Below are positions 27,159-35,226 of a stretch of 64,000 nt of DNA, one piece after another. The stretch is from Flammeovirgaceae bacterium. Lineage in GTDB: Bacteria > Bacteroidota > Bacteroidia > Cytophagales > Cyclobacteriaceae. Every line of letters begins with the position of its first letter. Position 1 is the stretch's first letter. The stretch is taken from NCBI GenBank assembly GCA_016712035.1, contig JADJRT010000003.1:25001-89000 (forward strand), read 5' to 3'. Under the pieces are notes generated by a model that had not been told where the DNA came from, searched no databases, and worked only from the letters and a program-made list of their open reading frames with translations. A program made the position numbers and the translations under genes.

Positions 27159-28471
27159 CTTTTCCTGTTTTGGATTTTGCTATTCATTATCTCTTCAATT
27201 TCATCCGCCTCAATGGGAATGTTACTCATCAGGTCAATATTTTTACTTTTGCCAATGACTATGTTGTTCTCCAGCCGCACCCCAAATTTTTCCTCTTTGA
27301 TATAAATACCGGGCTCAATCGTCCAGACGGAGCCCACCTGTACTTTGTCGTGCATATTGCCCACATCATGCACATCGAGGCCGAGCATGTGCGATGTGCC
27401 ATGATAAAAATACTTTCGATAAGCGGGATTTTCGGCTGTTTGATTTTTAATGTCTGTCTTATCAATCAGCTTTAACGTGAGCAATTCACTTTGCATTAAT
27501 TTTTCAATTTCCTTCTGATAATCGAAATAAACTACGGAGGGCCGCAACATTTTAAAAGCCGCACGCTTAATGCGTAGAACCGCGTTATACACATCCTTTT
27601 GCCTTTTAGAATACTTTCCAATTACTGGGATGGTTCGGGTGAGATCTGAATTGTAATTAGCATACTCAGCCGCTACATCTAACAATACCAAATCACCGCT
27701 ATGGCACTGGCGACTATTTTCTACATAATGAAGAATCACATTATTCTCGCCTGCTGCAATGATTGGGGTATACGCAAAACCCTTCGACCCCAATCTTTTA
27801 AACTCATGAATAAATTCTGCCTCCAGTTCATATTCCATTACCCCGGGCCGTAAGTAATTGAGCACTCTGCGAAATCCACATTCGGTAATGTCACAAGCTT
27901 TTTGAATGAGTTCTATCTCCCGGAATTGCTTTACTCTTCGAAGCTCGCCCATGATGGGAGCAATTCTTTCATATCGATGCAACGGGTATGTGTTTTTGCA
28001 CCACTCAATAAAGCGGGCATCACGACTTTGAACCATTACCTCCGAGCGATAATGTTCATTCGTATTGAGATAAACCTGGCTAACGCCACCCATCGTCATC
28101 ATATGATGGAAGAGTTTTTCAAAACCAGAAACCCACACCACCGTTTCGATGCCTGAGATTTCAGTAGCTTCCTTCTTGGTTAACTTATGGCCTTCCCACT
28201 TTTCCATCAACTCGTTCGGTTCTTTGATAAAAAGTATCTCGTGATATTTTTTATCGGGAAAACCCGGGCACAGCAGCACCATACTCTCCTCCTGATGAAT
28301 GCCGCTCATATAATACAAGTCGCTGTTTTGTATATACCCCAATGTGCCATCGGCATTACTGGGCATAATATCATTGGAATTAAACACTACCAGCGATGCC
28401 GGATTCAACTTCTTTATTAGTCGCTTGCGGTTAGCTATGAATAATTCTTTGCCAATAGGTTCGTGTCTCAT
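27155..28471 (-). CDS. Aminopeptidase P family Xaa-Pro metallopeptidase (M24B)
   Basis: The 438-residue protein has an N-terminal creatinase-like domain (about 1-165) and a C-terminal pita-bread domain. Metal ligands are seen as DVAAEYANYNSDLTR (two Asp), HGTSHMLGLDVHD (His), IEPGIY (Glu) and RLENNIVI (Glu), in the proper order and spacing. It removes an N-terminal residue that precedes proline, from peptides in the cytoplasm. Length and motif set are normal for Bacteroidota. The downstream DUF4198 gene starts within its last four bases, so the pair may form one operon with the RidA gene. Confidence 0.94.
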   Translation of the reverse strand: MRHEPIGKELFIANRKRLIKKLNPASLVVFNSNDIMPSNADGTLGYIQNSDLYYMSGIHQEESMVLLCPGFPDKKYHEILFIKEPNELMEKWEGHKLTKKEATEISGIETVVWVSGFEKLFHHMMTMGGVSQVYLNTNEHYRSEVMVQSRDARFIEWCKNTYPLHRYERIAPIMGELRRVKQFREIELIQKACDITECGFRRVLNYLRPGVMEYELEAEFIHEFKRLGSKGFAYTPIIAAGENNVILHYVENSRQCHSGDLVLLDVAAEYANYNSDLTRTIPVIGKYSKRQKDVYNAVLRIKRAAFKMLRPSVVYFDYQKEIEKLMQSELLTLKLIDKTDIKNQTAENPAYRKYFYHGTSHMLGLDVHDVGNMHDKVQVGSVWTIEPGIYIKEEKFGVRLENNIVIGKSKNIDLMSNIPIEADEIEEIMNSKIQNRKR

Positions 28472-28561
28472 TCTCTTAGGAAGGATTTGTTTATAATTTA
28501 ATTAAATGAAAAATTGACAATAGTGCGCCTTGTTCATTGTCAACTGACAATGAACAATTAG

Positions 28562-29031
28562 TTAATTGCTTTCACCCTGTGGATCATTCACATCATCGGT
28601 ATCCACATAGTTGATAATGATGAACGTGAATAGCAATCCGGAAAACAAACCTTCAAGGGCAACCATAAAAGCCGCGATATAAGGATTGAGGTATCGGCCC
28701 ATCGGCTCATTTTCAATAATGCCTTGCATTAACGTGGAGTCGATCGACATGTAAGCAAAGAGGAAGATGGCAAAAATACCTGATGCAATGGCACCGGTGG
28801 CCACACCCGTAATCAAGCCTCTGAAATAGTTCATGTGCTCTTCATGGGTTTCCTTAAATTTTTTCAACGCGAAGTAAATACCCCCACCTGAATGAAAACA
28901 TTAAGAAACCGAAGTTCATAGTGATGAACCAGACCCACTACTTTCATTAAAAGAAAAAAGGCTATCAAGCCACCGGCTATTTTCAGACCGTAACTCTCAG
29001 GAATGCGATTCGGGTTGTTAAAAAAATTCAT
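28562..29031 (-). pseudogene. DUF4199 membrane protein, frame broken at a G run
   Basis: The first part from the ATG at 29031 reads MNFFNNPNRIPESYGLKIAG and a hydrophobic stretch with a YELRFLNVF segment. After FIQVG the frame fails at the coding-strand run of five G (plus C5 at 28881-28885). Adding one G gives GGIYFALKKFKETH and continues into the remaining membrane protein to 28562. That part has four-helix character (GLITGVATGAIASGIF, YIAAFMVALEGLFSGLLF). The whole, about 156 residues, matches the DUF4199 family, a small integral membrane protein of unknown role in Bacteroidota. The last residues are acidic and cytoplasmic or periplasmic. Confidence 0.8.
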
Positions 29032-29154
29032 GGGTAGAGGTTTAAGTATTGGCTAATTTTTAAATTTTTTCACAGAAATCCAACCTTTTGTTTAGGTTAA
29101 TATTTTGATACTTTGGTTTTCTATAAAAATAGACCCTAGCTAAGTAGACGATTT

Positions 29155-29442
29155 GTGACGCTTTCAGAGTTCAAGGAAACATTAAATAATTCTTCACCAC
29201 CAAAAGTCGCCCCATTGCTGGAGGCTATGTGGTATGTTGCCCGGGGAGATTGGGAAAAATCTCATACTATTGCGCAGGACGTTAACACAAAGGATGGTTC
29301 CTGGATTCATGCTTACCTGCATAGAAAAGAAGGTGATCAATTTAACGCACAGTATTGGTACACCCGCGCAAACCGCCCATTGCCTACATCCACTTTAGAA
29401 GAAGAATGGAGCAAGATCACACAAGAGTTACTCGCTAGATAA
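29155..29442 (+). CDS. Small conserved hypothetical protein (95 aa)
   Basis: The start is a GTG at 29155; no ATG fits. The 95-residue protein has no export signal and contains two helical regions with Trp-rich turns (MWYVARGDWEKSH, YWYTRANRPLP), suggesting a TPR-like helix hairpin. I recognise no named family beyond a short conserved Bacteroidota protein. It stands alone between two minus-strand genes; its 3' end converges on the PLC-family gene with 25 bases between stops. Confidence 0.7.
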   Translation: MTLSEFKETLNNSSPPKVAPLLEAMWYVARGDWEKSHTIAQDVNTKDGSWIHAYLHRKEGDQFNAQYWYTRANRPLPTSTLEEEWSKITQELLAR

Positions 29443-29467
29443 ACTAAGCTATTTACAAACGAAAAAA

Positions 29468-30436
29468 TTAATTCTCGATTATTTCATGATCACGCGCTTG
29501 TACATTTTTCTCTTTCCACGCTACCAATTCTTTTTTCCGCGCTTCCAATTCTTCAACAGTTGGTTTATAATTGATTAATAATTTTAAATCCGGCTGCCCG
29601 GCATCTACCCAGGCCGTGTACCAGATATCGCCAATACTCTTAACACTGTTTCGAAACATCCGCTCCACCATACCCGATAGCATTTGATGATATTTATAGG
29701 AGTATTCCTGCGAATACACTTTCACCGTCTGTTTACCCTTTGTTTCAAAGTTATATTTGTTTTCACCAGTCTTTTCAGAAAGTTCCTTTTCAAATCGGAG
29801 AACAGAATCAACGGCCAGGTTAGATTGCCGGATCATCTCCCAGGCAGCCAATTGCACATTCGGTAAATACGTAGCCGGCCCTACGAAAAAATCATACTCT
29901 TCAAAATACAATTCGGGTAATCGCGATTCCCAAAATCCATGAATACCTGTTTGGCCTGTCAATTGACCATCGTAATTTTTTGTGGTATGAAGCGGCACAT
30001 GGGCATCGGCTACATAATGACCTAAATCAGCAGAGACTCTTAAGATCTTATCCGGATCTTTTAAAAGAAACGCATCTTTTAATTGAAAATACATGCGGTA
30101 AATATGCCACGGCACAATCCCTCTGGCCTGAAGGGAATCCTCACCGAATTGCTTCACGGCATCACTCCAATACCGTGGTAGCTTATAAACTGCGCTATCC
30201 CCATAATCATCCAGATCAATATAATGCCGCGGAGCTTCTTCGGGAACGGCATAGCGCCTGCGATCCGGGTTTACGGCTGCCTCCGACAAGTATTGAATAT
30301 TCTTTTTGTAAAAGCTAGCCATAGAGGATGGAAGCGTATACACCGCCAATTGATTAATTTTTCGGTGCGCAAAAAATCCCCAGCTGGAAAACATCAGCCC
30401 CGCTCCTACCAAAACTATTTTAAGAATTGCTTTCAT
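29468..30436 (-). CDS. Exported zinc-dependent phospholipase C / S1-P1 nuclease-fold protein
   Basis: The 322-residue protein has a signal peptide (MKAILKIVLVGAGLMFSS), so the mature form starts near WGFFAHRKIN. The exposed Trp and the His of this start are the first zinc ligands of the family. Further ligands are visible: DLGHYVADAHVPLH near residue 134 and HGFWESRLPELY near 166. These suit a trinuclear zinc site like that of phospholipase C and S1/P1 nucleases. Whether lipid or nucleic acid is the substrate is unclear. The C-terminus is a charged helical tail. It is divergent from the M1 peptidase gene, with 30 bases between starts. Confidence 0.85.
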   Translation of the reverse strand: MKAILKIVLVGAGLMFSSWGFFAHRKINQLAVYTLPSSMASFYKKNIQYLSEAAVNPDRRRYAVPEEAPRHYIDLDDYGDSAVYKLPRYWSDAVKQFGEDSLQARGIVPWHIYRMYFQLKDAFLLKDPDKILRVSADLGHYVADAHVPLHTTKNYDGQLTGQTGIHGFWESRLPELYFEEYDFFVGPATYLPNVQLAAWEMIRQSNLAVDSVLRFEKELSEKTGENKYNFETKGKQTVKVYSQEYSYKYHQMLSGMVERMFRNSVKSIGDIWYTAWVDAGQPDLKLLINYKPTVEELEARKKELVAWKEKNVQARDHEIIEN

Positions 30437-30466
30437 GAGTTACCTTACAAACTAAAGTTACAAATC

Positions 30467-32070
30467 GTGAAGAATATTTTAATCCTACTCCTGTTTATCA
30501 GTTTTTATAGCCGGGCCACCGATCCCTATAAAAGAAACCCTGCAATAGATATACTGCACTATACTTTTCAATTAGAAGTCAATGACTCTACGGATGTGAT
30601 TGCTGGCAAGGCCTCGGTCTCCATCAAATTTAAAAGCCAACAACCGAGTTTGAGCTTGACTTAATCGGCAAAGACAAATCCGCAAAAGGAATGAGTGTAA
30701 GCGCTATTATGTTGGATGGGAAAAAGTTGACATTCAATCATTCCTCTGATCGAATAAAAATAACGCTCCCAAATCCTGCCAAAGAAAATGAGGCACTAAA
30801 CTTTGAAATTAATTATAGCGGCATTCCTCAAGATGGTCTCATCATCGGGAAAAATAAATTTAACGACCGCGGTTTCTTTGGCGACAATTGGCCCAATCGC
30901 GGTCATCATTGGCTGCCAGTAGTCGATCACCCGAGTGACAAAGCAACTGTTGATTTTATTGTCATTGCCCCAATGCATTACTCGGTGGTGGCCAATGGAA
31001 TAAAAGTTGAAGAGAGTTTTTTGGATGCTAACCGTAAGCTTACTCATTGGCACGAAGAAGTTCCAATCGGGGTAAAAGTAATGGTAGTGGGTATTGCGCG
31101 CTTCGCAGTTCAGTATGTAGGCAAAGTAGATGATATCTCGGTCGAGAGTTGGGTGTATCCACAAAACAGAGCCGAAGGTTTTTATGATTATGCGGTAGCC
31201 ATAAAAGTGCTGGATTATTTTCATCGGCACATAGGTCCATATTCATATAAAAAATTAGCCAACGTACAATCCAAAACACGCTGGGGCGGATTGGAAAACG
31301 CGAATACCATTTTCTATTTCGAAAACTCTGTAACCGGCAAAGGTGAACGCGAAGCTTTAATCGCGCACGAAGAAGCACACCAATGGTTTGGCAACTCAGC
31401 CACCGAAAACGACTGGCATCATGTATGGCTAAGCGAAGGGTTTGCGACTTACTTCACCAGTTTGTATTTGGAGTATGCTTATGGCCACGACCGCCTGGTA
31501 GAAGAAGAAAAGAAAGACCGACAAGAGATCATCCAATTCTACAAAAAAAATCAGGCCCCCATTGTGGACACCACCATTATGGATATAAATAAAGTACTTA
31601 GCACCAATACCTATCAAAAAGCAGGGTGGGTACTGCATATGTTACGAAATGAAGTAGGCGATGTTGATTTCTGGAATGGAATTCGAACGTATTATGCAAC
31701 TTATCAAAACAGCAATGCTATGACTTCGGATTTTAAAAGAGTGATTGAGGAAGCATCCGGCAAGGATTTATCGCTTTTCTTTCATCAATGGCTTTATACG
31801 GGCGGGCACCCAAACCTTACAGGAAGCTGGAGCTACAATGCAAAACTGAAGGAAGTTACGATTGATGTAAAACAGACTCAGAAAGGCGCTTTCTTTCAAT
31901 TTCCGTTGGAGATAGAACTTATTGGGGCTGATGGAAATAAAGAAATCAAAACTGTTAAAATTGAGGCACAACAATCAAAATTGACTGTAAAAACCGCATT
32001 CGAGCCTGTAGAGATGGTTTTAGATCCAGAGACGTGGCTTCTTTATGAAGGAACAATTCAAAAGAAATGA
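30467..32070 (+). pseudogene. M1-family metallo-aminopeptidase, broken near the N-terminus
   Basis: A GTG at 30467 opens a signal peptide (MKNILILLLFISFYSRA) and the first M1 beta strands. The frame then stops at 30664. One frame back the sequence continues FELDLIGKDKSAKGMS and proceeds without interruption to 32070. One missing base near 30638-30645 accounts for it. The catalytic part is intact: GGLENANTIFYFE (exopeptidase-type GxMEN variant) and the zinc motif HEEAHQWFGN, with the third ligand Glu 18 residues on in WLSEGFATY. A conserved Tyr near YQKAGWVLHML follows. The domain beyond is the short form seen in exported peptidases. It would release N-terminal residues from peptides in the periplasm. 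Confidence 0.85.
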
Positions 32071-32081
32071 GAAAAAATACC

Positions 32082-32111
32082 TTGCAAATCAGGCATTAGC
32101 CCTTATTTTTG
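32082..32111 (+). promoter_or_regulatory. Probable promoter of rpsT
   Basis: TTGC at 32082-32085 and TATTTTTG at 32104-32111 are 18 bases apart and match the -33/-7 pair TTTG and TAnnTTTG of Bacteroidota. The rpsT start codon is 22 bases downstream of the -7 element, leaving a very short leader. Confidence 0.6.
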
Positions 32112-32133
32112 CAGTCCGTTTGAAAAAAGTATT

Positions 32134-32388
32134 ATGGCAAATCACAAATCAGCAGAGAAAAGAATCAGAGCGAATGAGACTAAGCGCTTAAGAAATCGCT
32201 ATCAGGCTAAAACAACCCGTACGCAAGTCAAAAAATTAGTGGCTACCACTAAAAAAGATGAGGCGCAGGCTCTATTAAAAGAGGTTTCTGCTATGATCGA
32301 TAAATTGGCGAAGAAGAATGTTATTCATTGGAAAAAAGCAGCAAACCAGAAATCTCAATTGGCAAAGCGCGTAAATGCGCTAGCTTAA
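32134..32388 (+). CDS. rpsT: 30S ribosomal protein S20
   Basis: The 84-residue basic protein starts MANHKSAEKRIRANETKRLR, the standard S20 N-terminus. It ends with KKNVIHWKKAANQKSQLAKRV, also standard. S20 binds 16S rRNA early in 30S assembly. It has its own promoter-like element and a strong terminator, so it is a single-gene transcript. No anomaly. Confidence 0.97.
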   Translation: MANHKSAEKRIRANETKRLRNRYQAKTTRTQVKKLVATTKKDEAQALLKEVSAMIDKLAKKNVIHWKKAANQKSQLAKRVNALA

Positions 32389-32411
32389 TTCATAATCAAA
32401 ATTTTATTTTT

Positions 32412-32444
32412 CCCTCTCTGGCTTTTGCCGGGGAGGGTTTTTTT
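32412..32444 (+). terminator. Rho-independent terminator of rpsT
   Basis: CCCTCTCTGGC (32412-32422) pairs with GCCGGGGAGGG (32427-32437) in an 11-pair stem with a TTTT loop, followed by seven T. It sits 24 bases after the rpsT stop. Confidence 0.92.
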
Positions 32445-32496
32445 ATGCCTTGACAGGTGAAGGACTTCGGTCCAATGAAATTTAGTATCTTCGAAA

Positions 32497-33198
32497 ATGC
32501 GTATTGACGATAGTAAACCCTTGAATATCAAAGACTGGTCTCCGGAAGACCGGCCCAGGGAAAAGCTCTTGTTAAAGGGAACTTCTGCGCTTACAGAAGC
32601 CGAGTTAATCGCAATATTGATTGGGTCGGGGACCGCAAAGACAAGTGCTGTGGAGCTAGCGAAAAAGATTCTTTTAACAGGGAATAACTCGTTAAATGAG
32701 TTAGCTCGGCTCAGCATTAAAGATCTGACAAAAATAAAAGGCATTGGCGAGGCAAAAGCAATCACCATTGTAGCTGCTCTTGAACTTGGCCGAAGGCGAA
32801 AAGAGCAAGATCCTGAACAGAAGCCTAAAATAAACAGCTCGAAAGATGCGTTTGATTTGTTGAAAGGTGATTTTATGGATTTACCGCATGAAGAGTTTTG
32901 GGTGCTGCTCCTAAATAGAGCAAACCGCGTTGTAAAGAAAAAAAGAATTAGCGAAGGCGGGGTTTCGGGAACTGTGGCCGATCCAAAAATTATTTATAAG
33001 CTGGCGTTAGAAGATCTGGCGAGTGGTGTTATCGTGGCCCATAATCATCCCTCGGGTAATCTTACGGCAAGTCAAACCGATATTGACTTAACTAAAAAAT
33101 TAAAAGAAGCGGGTAGATTTCTGGAAATCCAGTTGCTTGATCATCTGATCATTACTAACCAGAAATACTTTAGCTTTGCAGATGAAGGACTGTTATAA
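32497..33198 (+). CDS. radC: RadC-family JAB/MPN metalloprotein
   Basis: The 233-residue protein has the N-terminal helix-hairpin-helix region (LTKIKGIGEAKAITIVAALELG, in two parts near residues 75-100). The C-terminal MPN/JAB metal-binding domain has HNHPSGNLTASQTD (HxHPSG...D). The protein was first linked to DNA repair, but its biochemical role is still unsettled and many copies are used as markers of natural transformation. Here it is chromosomal and lies between rpsT and a serine hydrolase gene with six bases before the latter. Length is normal; motifs are intact. Confidence 0.94.
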   Translation: MRIDDSKPLNIKDWSPEDRPREKLLLKGTSALTEAELIAILIGSGTAKTSAVELAKKILLTGNNSLNELARLSIKDLTKIKGIGEAKAITIVAALELGRRRKEQDPEQKPKINSSKDAFDLLKGDFMDLPHEEFWVLLLNRANRVVKKKRISEGGVSGTVADPKIIYKLALEDLASGVIVAHNHPSGNLTASQTDIDLTKKLKEAGRFLEIQLLDHLIITNQKYFSFADEGLL

Positions 33199-33204
33199 CC
33201 AACA

Positions 33205-34530
33205 ATGAAGACGGTTTACGGGATTATTTTTGGTGTTTTACTGATTCTGCTGGTGGCGTTTGTGTATTCAACTCCCGAAGATGATAAAGTCACCCTCTCT
33301 AAAATTGAACCCGATACTACCACGCTGGCCTCTAATCCACCATCAAATCCCGCTCAAGAAAGAATACTCGCTGCTTTTCCAGATCCAAATCCATACATGC
33401 AAGAGGTGGCATCCGAATATGGAGCCTTTATTGAGAACGCTATAAAAAGAGGGATGGCTCCAGGAGCAGCTGTCGCTATTATTCGGGATACCTCCGTTAT
33501 ATTTTTAAAAGGCTTTGGCTTAAAGCAAACCGGAACAACAGATTCTATTGATGTGAATACCGTATTCCGATTAGGATCGGTATCCAAGTGCATGGCATCC
33601 GTATTGGCTGGTGCGCTGGTTAGTAACAATCTTATTAATTGGGATGATCCGGTAGTAAAATACTTTCCAGAGTTTGAATTAAAATCGAAAGAGTACACGC
33701 AGCAACTTACCATCCGGCATGTGCTATCGCATACAACGGGGCTTCCCTATCACGCATATACTAATATGATTGAAGAGCACTTACCTCTTGATACATTAAT
33801 GAAGTATCTGAAACTGGTAGCCTCTACAGAACCTGGAAAAATCTATAGTTATCAGAATGTGGGATATAGTTTAATACAAAAAGTAGTGGAAAACGCTTCG
33901 CATGAATCCTTTGAAGAAGCTCTTTCACACTATGTATTTAAGCCCCTTGATATGCGAAGTGGTTCGGCTTCGTACGAAGCCATTATGCAACACAACAATG
34001 TAGCCCGTCCGCATTACTTCTCGCGAAAGCATTGGGTTACCGTGCCCATATCCGATACCTATTATAACTCGGCACCAGCGGGGGGTGTAAATGCCAGCAT
34101 TACCGATATGGCCTTGTGGTTGCGCGCTTTGTTAAATGGATCCGAGGCATTAATGTCGGATTCCACATTGAGTGAAATTTTTGAACCACAGGTAAAAGCG
34201 ATTTCAAAAAATAGAAATTTTTGGCGGTGGAAACGTCCACGGGCATCTTACTATGCCTTGGGATGGCGTGTGATAAATTTTAAAGACGATACACTGGAAT
34301 ATCATGGCGGCTATGTAAATGGTTATCGCAGCGAAGTGGCCATTGATCGTAAAAATCGACTGGCTATTTGTGTGCTAACCAATTCACCAGGAAGTCTGTC
34401 CGATCTTTCTATTCCCGAATTTTTTAAACGATACACCCAAAAAGCCGATTTCATTCAAGACTGGGATAACCGAAGCAAACTTATACTTGTTACCAATACC
34501 AATCTATTTACTCCCGTTTCTAATAATTAA
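33205..34530 (+). CDS. Membrane-anchored serine hydrolase, beta-lactamase class C fold
   Basis: The 441-residue protein begins with a hydrophobic segment (VYGIIFGVLLILLVAFVYS) that serves as a signal anchor, then a Ser/Thr/Pro-rich linker. The class C hydrolase domain has SVSK (SxxK) near residue 128, YQNVGY (YxN) near 217 and a late YHGGYVNGYRSE (HxG) near 372. Likely activities are peptidase or esterase on cell-wall or peptide substrates at the periplasmic face. It is a paralogue in fold, not a close copy, of the serine hydrolase at 22 kb. It overlaps the start of the DUF1684 gene by one base. Confidence 0.9.
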   Translation: MKTVYGIIFGVLLILLVAFVYSTPEDDKVTLSKIEPDTTTLASNPPSNPAQERILAAFPDPNPYMQEVASEYGAFIENAIKRGMAPGAAVAIIRDTSVIFLKGFGLKQTGTTDSIDVNTVFRLGSVSKCMASVLAGALVSNNLINWDDPVVKYFPEFELKSKEYTQQLTIRHVLSHTTGLPYHAYTNMIEEHLPLDTLMKYLKLVASTEPGKIYSYQNVGYSLIQKVVENASHESFEEALSHYVFKPLDMRSGSASYEAIMQHNNVARPHYFSRKHWVTVPISDTYYNSAPAGGVNASITDMALWLRALLNGSEALMSDSTLSEIFEPQVKAISKNRNFWRWKRPRASYYALGWRVINFKDDTLEYHGGYVNGYRSEVAIDRKNRLAICVLTNSPGSLSDLSIPEFFKRYTQKADFIQDWDNRSKLILVTNTNLFTPVSNN

Positions 34531-35150
34531 TGAAGAGTTCCCGCCTTGTTCCCGTTATTATCATTATTGCTGTTGCTGCATTCGTAATTTATTCTTTGCA
34601 GGGCGGATCAGACGAGGAGGATTATGGAGCCACTGTTCAAAAAGAGCGAATCGATAAGGAAGAGTTTATGAAAAAAGGCGATGGCTCTCCTTTTATAAAA
34701 GATAGCATCCCCTTTACGAGGCTTCACTATTTTCCTATTGATGAGAAATATCGAATCAAAGCAAAGCTTCGGGCCATTGAGGGTAAGAAAGTTGTGTTGC
34801 TTGCCACGAGCGATGGCAAGGAAGAAAACTATCTGGAGTATGCCTTTGCCGAATTCTCTCTTGATGGAAAAGAAAATCAATTACTTATTCTTGAATTAAT
34901 GGAAACGGGTCCTAATCGCGGCAAGCTTTTTCTCGCTTTCGCGGATGAGACCAGCGGCAACGAGACCTATGGTGCCGGCCGCTATCTGGATTTAAAAAAA
35001 GTGCCTGCAGCCTCAACGGTAATTCTTGATTTTAACCTGGCTTATAATCCCTACTGTGCCTATAACGATAGTTACTCCTGCCCTTTCCCACCAAGGGAAA
35101 ATATTTTAAAAGTGCCCATACTGGCTGGGGAGAAAAACTATCATCCCTAG
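34530..35150 (+). CDS. DUF1684-domain exported protein
   Basis: The 206-residue protein has an N-terminal membrane segment (LVPVIIIIAVAAFVIYSL) followed by an acidic region. The DUF1684 domain contains FADETSGNETYGAGRYLDL and ends with the fingerprint LDFNLAYNPYCAY, then SCPFPPRENILKVPI. Many Bacteroidota encode this as a secreted or anchored protein of unknown function. The Cys pair in this motif may form a disulfide. Its start overlaps the stop of the serine hydrolase gene by one base, so they are an operon, suggesting work in the same compartment. Confidence 0.88.
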   Translation: MKSSRLVPVIIIIAVAAFVIYSLQGGSDEEDYGATVQKERIDKEEFMKKGDGSPFIKDSIPFTRLHYFPIDEKYRIKAKLRAIEGKKVVLLATSDGKEENYLEYAFAEFSLDGKENQLLILELMETGPNRGKLFLAFADETSGNETYGAGRYLDLKKVPAASTVILDFNLAYNPYCAYNDSYSCPFPPRENILKVPILAGEKNYHP

Positions 35151-35226
35151 CACCTTGATTATCAGAATCGGTGCTTAGAAAAGAAGCCGGAAACCCGTAC
35201 TTTTGATGTTCTGATTTTTCTGAACT